A stretch of 64,000 bases of DNA from the NCBI GenBank assembly GCA_963823075.1, contig CAWGKE010000023.1, positions 496,001 through 560,000 on the forward strand, in the 5' to 3' direction. This document shows, one piece after another, positions 47,501 to 56,529 of the stretch; positions within the stretch are counted from its first letter, which is position 1; every line of letters starts with the position of its first letter. Below the pieces are notes generated by a model, which searched no databases, was not told the origin of the DNA, and saw nothing but the letters and a program-made list of their open reading frames with translations. This stretch comes from UBA4732 sp963823075. GTDB taxonomy: Bacteria > Planctomycetota > Planctomycetia > Gemmatales > Gemmataceae. The position numbers and the translations under genes are program-made.

Positions 47501-49086
47501 GACCGCCTTGGCGCCGTTCGTGGCGCTGCGGCAAGAGCTGGAGAAGCCGTTCGCGTCGGGCCTGCTGCTGTGGCGGCGGACGGGCGGGCCGAAGGGCGAC
47601 CTGCATCAGGAGATGGATTCGGTGATGCAGGTTCCCGGCTGGACCAACATCTGGACGCAGCCGATCGACAACCGCATCAACATGCTGGCCACGGGCGTCC
47701 GCAGCCAGATCGGCGTCAAGGTGTTCGGCCCCGATTCCCAGACCATCGCCGGCGTGGCCCGGGAGGTCGAGCAGGCGATCAAGGGGGACGCGCACCGGCC
47801 CGGCGTGCCCGGCGCCCTGGACGTGGCGGCCGATCGAGTCATGGGCAAGGGCTACCTGGAGATCAAGATCGACCGAGAGAAAGCGGCGCGCTACGGCGTC
47901 CGCGTCGGCGACATTCAGGATACGATTGAGGTGGCGCTGGGCGGCCGGATGGTCACGCAGACGGTGGAGGGCCGCGACCGCTTCCCGGTGCGCGTCCGCT
48001 ACGCCCGGGACTACCGCGAGGACGAGTCGGCGGTCAAGCAGCTGCTCGTCAGCCGCGGCATGGCGGAGCGGCCGGCGGCGTCCCCGGCCATGGCCGACTC
48101 GGCGCCGCCCACCATGACCGGCTCGTCGGACGACCCGCACGCCGTCGCGCCGGGGCACGAGGCCGGCGCCGGGCCGCTGCAAATCCCGCTCTCCGAAGTG
48201 GCCGACGTGAGCGTCGTGGAAGGGCCGGGCGAGATCAAGAGCGAGAACGGCCAGCTGGTGGCCTACGTCGCGCTGAACGTGAGCGGCGACCGCGACGTGG
48301 TCGGCTTCGTGGACGAGGCCCAGCGCGTCGTCGCCGAGCGGGTGAAACTGCCCGCCGGCGTCCACGTCGAATGGACCGGCGAGTTCGAGAACCAGGTGCG
48401 GGCCGCCCAGACGCTGCGGATCGTCCTGCCGGCCGTGTTCGTGCTGATCTTCCTCATCTTGTACCTGACGTACAAGGACCTGGCCGACGCGGCGCTGATG
48501 ATGCTGGCCGTGCCGGAGGCGTTGGCCGGCGGCGTCTTCTTCCAGTTCCTTTTCCCCAAGATCCAGGCGTTCGACTGGAACGCGGCCCCGACGCCGTTCA
48601 CCGTGGCCATCTGGGTCGGCTACATCGCGGCCTTCGGCATGGCGACGGAGACCGGCATCATCATGCTGGTCTACCTGCGCGAGGCCATCGACAAGCGCGG
48701 CGGCCTGGAGAAGATCGGTTCGCTGGAAGAATTGCGTCAGGCCGTGATCGAGGGGGCGGTCCACCGGCTGCGGCCGAAGCTGTTGACGGAGGGCGTGGCC
48801 ATCGTGGCGCTGGCGCCGATGCTGTTCGCCACGGGCGTCGGCTCGGAGGTCATCTCGGCGATGGCGCTGCCGGTGCTGGGCGGCCTGCTCATCGCCGACG
48901 AGGTGGTGGACATTTTCCTTGCCGGTGCGCTTCTACTGGGTCCGCCGCGCCCGCTGGCTGAAATTGCAGGAGGAGAAGGCGGCGAAGCAAAGGGCCGAGG
49001 ACGCCGCCAAGCCCCCGGCGCCGGCCCCCGAGGCGAAGGTGGAGGAAGTCGCCAGGGCTGCGGCCGTGATGCCGCAAGGGGCGTGA
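44558..49086 (+). CDS. CusA/CzcA-type RND heavy-metal efflux pump (two frameshifts)
   Basis: About 1509 residues against roughly 1040 in CusA. The N-terminus IEYSIRNRWLVLILAGALAV, QVTYPLSLKLQGLAGVKAVR and GQIFWYTLDGG are typical. The transport helix has GILVDQAIVMVENATH with the conserved Asp and Glu. FMPALNEGTVMDMPVSVPRV opens the second porter loop, followed by some 330 residues of non-family insertion (about 46680-47620) and then WTQPIDNRINMLATGVRSQI. Indels at about 45365 and 48925 split the frame. After the second the natural end reads FYWVRRARWLKLQEE... with stop at 49084-49086. Exports Cu(I)/Ag(I) or divalent metals by proton antiport. The presence of the copper oxidase favours copper. 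Confidence 0.87.
47453..47499. repeat. C/G-run palindromic repeat, copy 2, inside the pump gene
   Basis: CCCCCACCCCAACCCTCCCC...GGGGGAGGGCAGGGAGGGGG, near-identical to 26832-26879. Translated in frame as PHPNPPPAAGEGREGE within the pump's extra loop. Confidence 0.88.
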
Positions 49087-49186
49087 ATCCCCCCGTGGCG
49101 GCCGCTTCCGGTTTATAATGCCCATGCCAAGGCCGCAGACCGGCGCTGCGGCCCCGCTTGATTTCCCCGTTCCCCGAGGCGCATCC

Positions 49187-50728
49187 ATGCCATCCGAGAC
49201 AAATCGCAGAGCTTTTCTCCGCGGCAGCGCCCTGGCGGCGGGGTTGACGGCCCTGGGCGCGACGCCGGCCGCCGGCGGCGAACCACCGGCCCAGCAGCCG
49301 CCCGACGCACAAGACTATCCGCGCGACCACCCCGGCGCCGGCGGTCCTGTCGGCAGCGCCACGGATCGGGGCAAGCTGGTTCCCGCGTTGTCGCGCAAGG
49401 CCGGCGACCCGCCCGTCCCCGTCGTGACGCCCGATCTGGAGAAACTTCCTTTCGAGCTGATCGACGGCGTCAAGGAGTTTCACCTCCACGCCATGCACAC
49501 TCGCCGCGAATTCCTGCCCGGCGCGTGGATGGACGTGTGGGGTTACAACGACCTCTGCCCCGGCCCGACCATCGAAGTCACTGAAGGCGACCGCGTGCGG
49601 ATCGTCATGCACAATATGCTTCCGGAACCGACCATCCTGCACATCCACGGCCTCGAAGGGCCGAACCGCATCGACGGCGTTCACGGCGTCACTCAAGAGG
49701 CGGTCCCGCCCGGCGGCAAAGTCGTCTACGAGTTCACCCTGCACCAGAACGGCACGCTCTTCTACCACTCGCACGGCCCCATGCAGGAGGGCCTCGGGAT
49801 GACCGGCCTATTCATCGTCCACCCCAAGGAGGCGCACCAGCCGGCGGTGGACCACGACTTCGCCCTGACGATTCAGGAATGGGCGATCATGCCGCAAAGC
49901 ACGATCCCCAACGTCACCTCGATGGAGTTCAACTGGTTCACGCTGAACGGCCGTTCGGCCCCGTACATCACGCCGCTGCTGGTGCGGTTGGGCAGCCGCG
50001 TCCGCATCCGCTTCGTCAACATGAGTCCCATCGACCACCACCCGATGCACCTGCACGGCCACACCTTCTGGGTAACAGGGACCGAGGCGGGCAGGATTCC
50101 GGAAACCGCCTGGATTCCGAGCAACAACGTGCTGGTGGCCGTCGCCCAGGCGCGCGAGATCGAGTTCATCGCCAACAACCCCGGCGACTGGGTGCTGCAT
50201 TGCCACATGTTTCATCATATGATGAACCACATGGCGGTCATGGTCGGCCCGATGGCCTTGCAGATGAAGGGCATGCCGGCCGGCGCCAACGCCCAGGCGG
50301 GCATGGGCATGACGCAGGGCGGCCCGGCCCTGTCCAAGGAGAACGGCCCCAGCATCGGACGCGGCATGGGCGAGAACACCAGCAACGAGCGCGCCGTGAT
50401 GACCGGCATGAAGGATATGAAAGACATGCCGGGGATGAAAGACATGCCGGGCATGGACATGTCGGGGAAGGCCGTGCCGGGCTATCCGGCGGACATGATG
50501 GACATGCCCATGCCGTATTCGGAGGACGACCTCAAGAAGCTGAACAAGCCGGAGACGCGGGGAATGCGGCGCAACTGGTTCCACGGCATCGAGGCGCTGC
50601 ACACCGTCGTCCGCGTGCTGCCGCCGGAACTGTACGACGACGTGGTCTCCGGCAAGGGCGACGTGAAGCCGGGCGCCAGCGTGCCGGGCGGCGGCGAAGG
50701 GGGAATGCCGGGGATGCACCACCCTTGA
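49187..50728 (+). CDS. Tat-exported multicopper oxidase
   Basis: About 513 residues. The signal NRRAFLRGSALAAG is a twin-arginine type. Copper ligands: ILHIHGLEG, FYHSHGPM, HHPMHLHGHTFW and WVLHCHMFHHMMNHM (HCH-x3-H-x4-M, the type 1 copper site). The C-terminal 120 residues are Met/Asp-rich (MKDMKDMPGMKDMPGMDMSG), as in CueO-like enzymes that oxidise Cu(I). It lies 100 bases after the pump, and a TATAAT at 49114-49119 could give it its own start of transcription. Confidence 0.92.
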   Translation: MPSETNRRAFLRGSALAAGLTALGATPAAGGEPPAQQPPDAQDYPRDHPGAGGPVGSATDRGKLVPALSRKAGDPPVPVVTPDLEKLPFELIDGVKEFHLHAMHTRREFLPGAWMDVWGYNDLCPGPTIEVTEGDRVRIVMHNMLPEPTILHIHGLEGPNRIDGVHGVTQEAVPPGGKVVYEFTLHQNGTLFYHSHGPMQEGLGMTGLFIVHPKEAHQPAVDHDFALTIQEWAIMPQSTIPNVTSMEFNWFTLNGRSAPYITPLLVRLGSRVRIRFVNMSPIDHHPMHLHGHTFWVTGTEAGRIPETAWIPSNNVLVAVAQAREIEFIANNPGDWVLHCHMFHHMMNHMAVMVGPMALQMKGMPAGANAQAGMGMTQGGPALSKENGPSIGRGMGENTSNERAVMTGMKDMKDMPGMKDMPGMDMSGKAVPGYPADMMDMPMPYSEDDLKKLNKPETRGMRRNWFHGIEALHTVVRVLPPELYDDVVSGKGDVKPGASVPGGGEGGMPGMHHP

Positions 50729-50734
50729 CCTTTT

Positions 50735-51244
50735 GGCGAGCGGGGGCGGCCGCCCCTTCTTGCGGGCCCGTTGGCCCAGCTTCCGCAGCCGCTTTTGCCG
50801 CACCGCCTCGGGGCAACGCACCGCCATCAGCCGGCACGTCAACGGCCTCTCCTGGCCCACGCGCACCCCCACGTCCACCGCGTCCTCGACCTGCCGTTGC
50901 AGGAACGCCGCGATCGACTCGGCCGGCCGGTCGCCTTCCCGCAGCGTCACGCCGCTGGGCAGCCGGCTGACCCAATGCACCCCGGCCCGGCTGTCCCGGG
51001 CCGCCATGTCCAGGTCGAAGAAGCCCAAATCCTTCAGCCGCAGCGAGCCGGCCGGCAACGGCGCCGCCTCTTGACCCGCCGCCACGTCCGGCTGCTTGCC
51101 CGGCTGGAAGGCCAGGTCGGTCACGGCCCCGTCCGTAAGGTCCATGCGCACGTACATCTTCAGGGCCGCTTGGTCGCGGCCCTCCGCGTCGTTGCCGCCG
51201 CAGCCGGGGTAGGCCTCCGCCAGGCAGGCCGGCAAGGCCACCAC
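50735..51244 (-). pseudogene. IS4-family transposase fragment
   Basis: About 170 residues of the C-terminal half of an IS4-type transposase: LAEAYPGCGGNDAEGRDQAA, LKMYVRMDLTDGAV, LRLKDLGFFDLDMAARDSRA, GVHWVSRLPSGV and RLMAVRCPEAVRQKRLRKL. The N-terminal domain is missing. The fragment is enclosed by the 19-bp inverted sequence ACCTTTTGGCGAGCGGGGG (50729-50747 and the inverse 51295-51313), which is linked to the palindromic repeat family. Confidence 0.6.
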
Positions 51245-51248
51245 CGGC

Positions 51249-51306
51249 GGGGCGTCAGCCCCCTGATGCGCGGCGGGAATCAGGGGGCTGACGCCCCCCG
51301 CTCGCC
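51249..51306. repeat. Palindromic repeat
   Basis: Arms GGGGCGTCAGCCCCCTGAT (51249-51267) and the inverse (51279-51297). The right arm continues as in 44503-44531 (...CCCCCGCTCGCC) while the left side is lost. A truncated member of the same family. Confidence 0.8.
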
Positions 51307-51322
51307 AAAAGGTTACGGTCTA

Positions 51323-52727
51323 TCAGCCGCCCGTCCGGTCCTCCAGGCTGCGGCCGCCCTGCGGCGTAATGGGGTCCGGCAAGTCGGTCGCCTTTTCGCC
51401 TGGCTGCGTCCGACCCTCGCCCGATGCGCCCGGCGGCTCGTCCAGCCCGTCCACCAGCAGCAGGCCGAGGATGGCCGTTTCCGACCGCCGCAGTTGCTCC
51501 AGCGCCTCGACGTAATCGACGCTGATCTGGAAGTAGGTCCGCTGGGCCACCAGCACCTGCGGCCAGGCGGCCGTCCGGTTGCGGAAGCTGTCCAGGTACA
51601 ACTCGTAGGCCTCCTTCGCATCGGGCAAGCTGTGGCGCCGGTACTCCTCCACCACGGCCGAGGCGGTGCGGTAGCGGGCGTAGGTTCGCGCCATCCGCTG
51701 CCGCAGCGACAATTCCACGCGGCAGACCTCGGCCTGCGCCTGCGCGAGCTGGGCCTGGGCCGTCCGGATGTTGCCCTGGTTCCGGTCGAACAGCGGAACA
51801 CGCACGCCGATCTGCACGCTGCTCACATTGTTGCGCGTCTCGAAATCGTAGCCGTTGGCCGCCTGGACCTGGAGGTTGGGGATCGGCTCGACCTGCTCGC
51901 GCTTGAGGCCGAACTGATCACGCACGACTTCCGCGCTGGGCGACTTGCAGCTCCGGGCTGGCCTCCAGCAGATGGGCCAGCGCGGCGTCAGGGTCCGGCA
52001 AGGCGCCGGGCGCCTCCAGGTCGCCTTCCAGCCGGTGGGCCGGCAAGGAGGGCTGGCCGACGAAGGCGGCGAGCTGCTGCAAGGCCGCGTCGTACAGGGT
52101 GCGGGCGTTGTCCAGGGCCACCTTTTCCTGGCGGCCCTCGATCCGCGCCTGCAACACGTCGGGCTTGTTGGCGGCCCCGACGTTCTGCAACTGCTCCGTG
52201 GTCGTGACGGCGTCCTGGGCCACCTTGAGCAGGTCGGCCCGCACGTCCAGCAGCCGCTGCATGGCCAGAAGCTGGTAGTAACGGGTGCGGACGCCGTTGA
52301 GGACGCGGTACTGCTGGGCCAGCGCCTGGGCCTCCATCTCGGAGACTTCCTGGCCGGATTTGGCCCGGTTGAGCCGCAGCTTGCCCGCCGTCACGATGGT
52401 CTGGTCGATGAACATGCCCTGCATCTCGCCGGGCGTGCCTCCGGCGTTGATGCGATCGCCCAGGTATCCGACGGTCGGATTGGGGTAGAGGCCCGATTGC
52501 AACGCCCGACCGCGCGACGCCTCGACGTTGGCGGCGGCCTGGGTAAGGGTGGGGTTGCCGCGGAGCGCCATCTGTTCCAGATCGGCCAGGGTCAGCGACG
52601 CCGGCGCGGCGGGCGGAGTATTAGCCTCCGTTATCGGCGCAGGTTCGGCGGCGAACAGCGCTCCGGGAAAACCGATGACGACGAGGGGCGCCAGCCAGCC
52701 CGCGCTCTGGGGTCTTGCACTGGGCAT
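51323..52727 (-). CDS. TolC/CzcC-family outer-membrane efflux channel (frameshifted)
   Basis: About 468 residues. Signal peptide (WLAPLVVIGFPGALFAAEP), then two TolC-type repeats with long coiled coils: MALRGNPTLTQAAANVEASR, LQSGLYPNPTVGYLGD, IDQTIVTAGKLRLNRAKSG, and in the second half VQIGVRVPLFDRNQGNIRTA. A frame switch at about 51940 (after ELQVAQ) divides the halves and is explained by one extra base or two missing ones. Outer channel of the tripartite metal pump, though transcribed opposite to it. Confidence 0.87.
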
Positions 52728-53173
52728 CCTGCCCCTCCGCTGGAATGGTTCACGCCTCGGGAGCGAGCTTCCTCCGGCGTACCTATCGACCGGGGCGCAG
52801 TGCCGGCATCCACCGCCGTCGGCGATTCAGGGAAACGCCTGGTGATCCGGGTGCGGAACGTGATGGACAGAAGGAATGTAGCGGAGCTGCGGCGCCGAGA
52901 ACCGCAGACTCAATCCGCGGGCCGGGCGGAATGCCCGATATCGGTCGGGAGTTGCACGATAAGCGGGCGTCCAGGCCAGGACGCTCCACGGCATTCGCGT
53001 TTTCCGTTTGTTCAAAGCGATTGATCGGGAATGGGTTGCGACGATCCCGGGCGTCGGCAAGCCGGCCCGGCATGGAGGTTGCTCTCACCCGCTGCGAACC
53101 GGTTTACTTCCACGTCTCCACGGCCGCGACGGCCGATTGGCGGTAAGCCGCGTTGCACCCCGAGGTTGCTTCC
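52728..53173. other. Divergent intergenic region
   Basis: 446 bases between the TolC-like gene and a secreted-protein gene. Open frames on the minus strand (e.g. 52827-53060) show no conserved motif or good start, so I do not call a gene. Probably holds both promoters. Confidence 0.35.
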
Positions 53174-53515
53174 ATGCCGCGAACGGTCCTTGTGTTAACC
53201 GCTCTCCTTTGTTCCCTTTGCCCAGCGCTGGCCAGTCTTTCCTCTCGGCCGCCCGCCCCCGCGGTCGGCGATCCTCGACCCATCCCCTCGGCTGCACCCC
53301 TCCCCCAAGACCGGCCGCTCAGCGACGACGCGCTCCAGGCCGTCTACCCCCAAGGGCGAAAAGACGAATTCCGCATCACGTCCCAAACGGCCGTGTTCGT
53401 GGACGGCTGGCCCTGCAACTATGCGGACGTGCCGCGGAGCGCGAAGATCGTCAATATGGAAATCTCGACCGACAATCAAACCGTCCTGAAGATTCAGTTC
53501 CGCACACGGAAATAG
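53174..53515 (+). CDS. Small secreted protein
   Basis: About 113 residues with a signal peptide (RTVLVLTALLCSLCPALAS), a Pro-rich linker, then DEFRITSQTAVFVDGWPCNY and VVNMEI-type strands ending VLKIQFRTRK. One Cys pair only. Unrecognised. It sits among metal-handling genes. The ATG at 53174 follows GAGGTTGC, better than the TTG at 53153. Confidence 0.55.
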   Translation: MPRTVLVLTALLCSLCPALASLSSRPPAPAVGDPRPIPSAAPLPQDRPLSDDALQAVYPQGRKDEFRITSQTAVFVDGWPCNYADVPRSAKIVNMEISTDNQTVLKIQFRTRK

Positions 53516-53571
53516 GGGCGGGCCTTGCCCGCCCCTGCCTGCCGCGCACTTCCGCGGATCGGCTGCGTCCA

Positions 53572-54006
53572 TCACTTCGACCGCGCCGCGACCACAAAGT
53601 GGAACGTGGCGGCGTCACCCTGGCGAACGATCACGCCCCGCGTCTGGATCGACGCGGACCCGCTCTCCAGCGGGAACCGCTGCACTTCCCCGTCCGGTCC
53701 ACGCAGCGTCACGTAGACCGGCTCCACCGCTGTCGGACCCTGCACGGTCACCAGCAGCGAGCCATAGGCCGGCCGCATCGCGGCGACCTGCGGCGCGGGT
53801 TGCACCGGCGCGGGCGCCCTGGGGGCGTACCAGGGAGCGTAGTACGCGCCCGGCGGCGCGGCCCCGGCGTTGGCGCGGTCGAACTTCGACACGCCGGCGT
53901 AGGGCGCCTGCTGGGCCGAGGCGGGTTGGACCGTCCACAGCAGGCCGGCGACGACCAGCCCGGCGAGGACGGACGTGCGAGAAAACAGAATGCGGGAGAG
54001 GAACAT
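53572..54006 (-). CDS. Small secreted protein
   Basis: About 144 residues. The signal peptide (VLAGLVVAGLLWTVQPASAQ) is followed by a Pro/Ala/Tyr-rich segment (GAYYAPWYAPRAPAPVQPAP) and a beta-rich domain (LLVTVQGPTAVEPVYVTLRG). Not recognised. The start at MFLSRIL has GGAGG 6 bases upstream. Convergent with the preceding gene. Confidence 0.6.
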   Translation of the reverse strand: MFLSRILFSRTSVLAGLVVAGLLWTVQPASAQQAPYAGVSKFDRANAGAAPPGAYYAPWYAPRAPAPVQPAPQVAAMRPAYGSLLVTVQGPTAVEPVYVTLRGPDGEVQRFPLESGSASIQTRGVIVRQGDAATFHFVVAARSK

Positions 54007-54230
54007 GGAAACCTCCGTTCGCGCCGTCTCAGGGCCGCTGCAACGGTCCATGCCGCGGGAACGCAACGGCGTCCCGGCCGGGAGATCGCCGGTCCAGTGG
54101 CGGACAAACAGCGTCCGTCACGCCGACGAGTCCATCGGCATCCGGCGTGGACCTTGGCCCCGACAGGCGCACCCGATGGAAAAAGGTGAAAAACGCCTTG
54201 GGTTGCCGAGACCGAAGTCAGCGAACCGGC

Positions 54231-54755
54231 TTAAATGAGGAAGCGCTGGAGGACGATGACGAGATCGGATGGGGGAGGAGCGGCCAGGTGCAGGCCGTTG
54301 ATTTCGGTTGCGGGACGGGCCGAACCGAGTTGGGTGAGGGCGGCGGGGGCGAACAGGGTCGGGTTCGCGGCGCCGTGATCGTGCCCGACCGTGCTTGGCG
54401 CCGAGGGGGCGAGCTGTTGCTGCTGCGCCAGGGACTTCTGGCAGCCCCGGCCCTCAACGCCGGGAGGACCGTCCGAACGCCTGGGCGTTGGCTGGCTGCT
54501 GGGATGGGCACAGCAGCAGGCCGGCCGGCCCTTGCGACCGGGAGCCGACTTGGCGTTGCAGCGGGGGTTCTTTGGTGTGCCGGAACAGGCGTCCCCGCAG
54601 CAGCAACCGGAGGACGAGCAGAAGACGCCTAAGCAAAAGGGCTTGATGGCGCCGTTGGGGCACTGGCACTGGAAATGGGGCAGCCCGGCGACCAGCGTCG
54701 TGAGCGCCGTCAGACAGGCGAATCCGGCTCGGGTTATCCTGCCGATGACGGTCAT
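54231..54755 (-). CDS. Cys-rich exported protein, paralogue 2
   Basis: About 174 residues. The signal region (FACLTALTTLVAGLPH) is followed by FQCQCPNGAIKPFCLGVFC, SGCCCGDACSG, PACCCAH and GCQK, then a low-complexity linker, and the end PPPSDLVIVLQRFLI. It aligns with the protein at 41556 in signal peptide, first Cys block and C-terminus. The start at MTVIGRIT aligns with that of the paralogue, and an upstream ATG at 54788 is also possible. A metal-binding role is inferred from Cys content and position. Confidence 0.6.
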   Translation of the reverse strand: MTVIGRITRAGFACLTALTTLVAGLPHFQCQCPNGAIKPFCLGVFCSSSGCCCGDACSGTPKNPRCNAKSAPGRKGRPACCCAHPSSQPTPRRSDGPPGVEGRGCQKSLAQQQQLAPSAPSTVGHDHGAANPTLFAPAALTQLGSARPATEINGLHLAAPPPSDLVIVLQRFLI

Positions 54756-54902
54756 CGTCGTACCCCGCCGCATGAAACGGCCTCTCACGTCACCACCATT
54801 ATATCCTTTCGGATTCGGGGAAGCGGCCCGGTAAGGGAAAAGTTCTTCTCCGAAGTCTCCCTGCCTGCTCCGTCCGCAGGGTTGGCACCACCGGCCTCGT
54901 TA

Positions 54903-54961
54903 GAGTCTGTTCCATAAGGCTCCCCTCTCTCCTTGGGGGAGAGGGGCTCCGGAACAGACTC
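54903..54961. repeat. Palindromic repeat
   Basis: Outer arms GAGTCTGTTCC / GGAACAGACTC enclose a second inverted pair GCTCCCCTCTC / GAGAGGGGCTC. Together they form a 59-base near-continuous hairpin with no coding content. Confidence 0.75.
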
Positions 54962-55119
54962 CTAGCGGCGTGCGGATGGGAGACAGGCGGTGTACGGTTC
55001 TGGACCATTCCCGCACACCGGGAAGGGGCGCGTTCCACCGTCGCCGGGCTGTAGCCGTCGAGCGACAGGGATGCCCCGATAGCTCGATTGCGTAAGGCGA
55101 GGGACGGGAAATACCTTAA

Positions 55120-55187
55120 CCGTAGCCGCATTCGCCAGAATGCGGGTGAATGGCTGTCGGCCCGCATTCTGGCGAATGCGGCTACGG
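55120..55187. repeat. Palindromic repeat
   Basis: Perfect 27-bp arms (55120-55146 and 55161-55187) starting CCGTAGCCGCATTCGCCAGA, with a 14-base loop. The region 54789-55216 holds only this and the previous repeat. Confidence 0.88.
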
Positions 55188-55216
55188 GTGTCATTCCTGC
55201 TGCCGCTCGCCTCATA

Positions 55217-56415
55217 CACAAACCCGGTAGTTCTGTCTCATTTCGCCTGGCGTGATAGTCGCTTTTCCAGCAGCGTTTTGACCTTGCCGCGCATGGTCTG
55301 GAAGTAGCAGAGGCTGGCCCGGAGCGACTGCTTGAGGTCGGCCAAGGTGTCGAACAGCCGGTTGTGCGTCGCCCGTCGCCGCAGCTTCTTCCAGAAACGC
55401 TCGATCGGGTTCAACGGGGGGCTATAACTGGGCAGACGCTTGAACTTCAGATGCGGGTACTCCGCCAGCGCCTGGTCCACCGGCTTGCCCCGGCGCCACG
55501 GCGCGGTGTCGATCCGCAGCACCACTTCCGGGTGCTTGTCCCGCGGGTACACCCGACCGACGTGGCGCAGGTGGTCCGCGAACGCCTCTTGCAGACGCCG
55601 CGTCTTGCTCTGGCCCGTCCTCTTCTTGGCGGCCTTGGGGCTTTCCAGGGTGTTGCTGTGGACCGCCGCGCTGAGCAGGTTCACCACGGCGAAGACGTAG
55701 AGCAGGTCCTTGCAGTCGCGCGTCCCGACCGTCGGCCGGTGTCCTTTGACCCCCGCGTTGCACCCAGCGTTGGCGCCATCGGGAAGCGGGCCTCGTCCTG
55801 ACTCAGCAGGACGATTTCACCCGCCGTCGCTTTTTTTTTAACTCGGCAATGTCTTGGCGGGCTTGGGCTTGTTTCTCGGCGTTGCCGCGCAGGTAGCGGT
55901 AGGTCGGGCGGTACAGGCGGATATCGATCTTGGCACAGAAACGCTGCACGGCGCTGCGGGATGTCTGGATGCCTTTGGTCTTGAGCAGATAGTCGGCCAA
56001 CTCCTCATGGGTCCAGTTGGCCCGGTCCAGACCGCACGCGGCCGGCCCGTTGATGACCCAGCGTTTGACCTCGCCGGCCAGGTGGGTCGGGATTTTGGCT
56101 GGCGCCCCCCTTCGGTTTGCGGGGGCGTAGACCGTCCAGACCCCGATCGAGGTAGACGTTGAGCCAGCGTTGGACGGTGCGTGGGGTGATGGCCAGGTCC
56201 TGGGCGATGTCCTGGTGGGGTCGATTGCGGCAGGCCAAGCGGATGATGGGGATGCGATCGCGGTACTTCCGGTCGGTCTCGTGGCGGAAGGCCTGGTCGA
56301 GACGTTGGCTTTCCTCCTGGGGCAGTCGGATGCGAATCACGTCAGGTCTGGTTCCTCCTTCGGCTCATTCGACCCAATTCATTCTACGCAACCAGACAAG
56401 CCTATCGGGTTTGTG
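55217..56415 (-). mobile_element. IS630-family insertion sequence
   Basis: 1199 bp flanked by TA on both sides (55215-55216 and 56416-56417), the IS630 target duplication. The ends CACAAACCCGGTAG and CACAAACCCGATAG (inverse) differ at one base. It carries a broken transposase. Confidence 0.82.
55238..56340 (-). pseudogene. IS630-family transposase (frameshifted)
   Basis: N-terminal helix-turn-helix (PHQDIAQDLAITPRTVQRWL), linker KTKGIQTSRSAVQRFCAKI, then in another frame the catalytic end RIDTAPWRRGKPVDQALAEY and LPSYSPPLNPIERFWKKLRR, the second Asp and the Glu of the DDE triad. At least three frames are needed, with switches near 56095, 55830 and 55750. IS630 transposases can use one programmed shift, but this number suggests damage or sequence error. 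Confidence 0.75.
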
Positions 56416-56419
56416 TATA

Positions 56420-56439
56420 AGAGCGTTCGGAAGAAATGC
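56420..56439. repeat. Left terminal repeat of a MITE interrupted by ISAs1
   Basis: AGAGCGTTCGGAAGAAATGC. Its inverse, with one mismatch, is at 57819-57838 on the other side of the ISAs1 element. Confidence 0.75.
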
Positions 56440-56448
56440 GGACAGCCC

Positions 56449-56517
56449 GGCGAGCCCGCAGCGCCAAGCAAGGGCGAGCGGGGCGGTCTCGCCCTTGCTT
56501 GGCGCTGCGGGCTCGCC
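56449..56517. repeat. Palindromic core of the interrupted MITE
   Basis: Perfect 30-bp arms (56449-56478 and 56488-56517) beginning GGCGAGCCCGCAGCGCCAAG, 9-base loop. Confidence 0.88.
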
Positions 56518-56529
56518 CGGCCCCCGGGG

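Noticed and set aside
46434..48764. A 776-residue minus-strand frame opposite the RND pump
   Set aside because: His/Arg-rich antisense shadow of the pump with no recognisable domain.
52783..53088. Minus-strand frames in the tolC upstream gap
   Set aside because: No ribosome binding site, no conserved segments, low-complexity Pro/Arg/Ser content.
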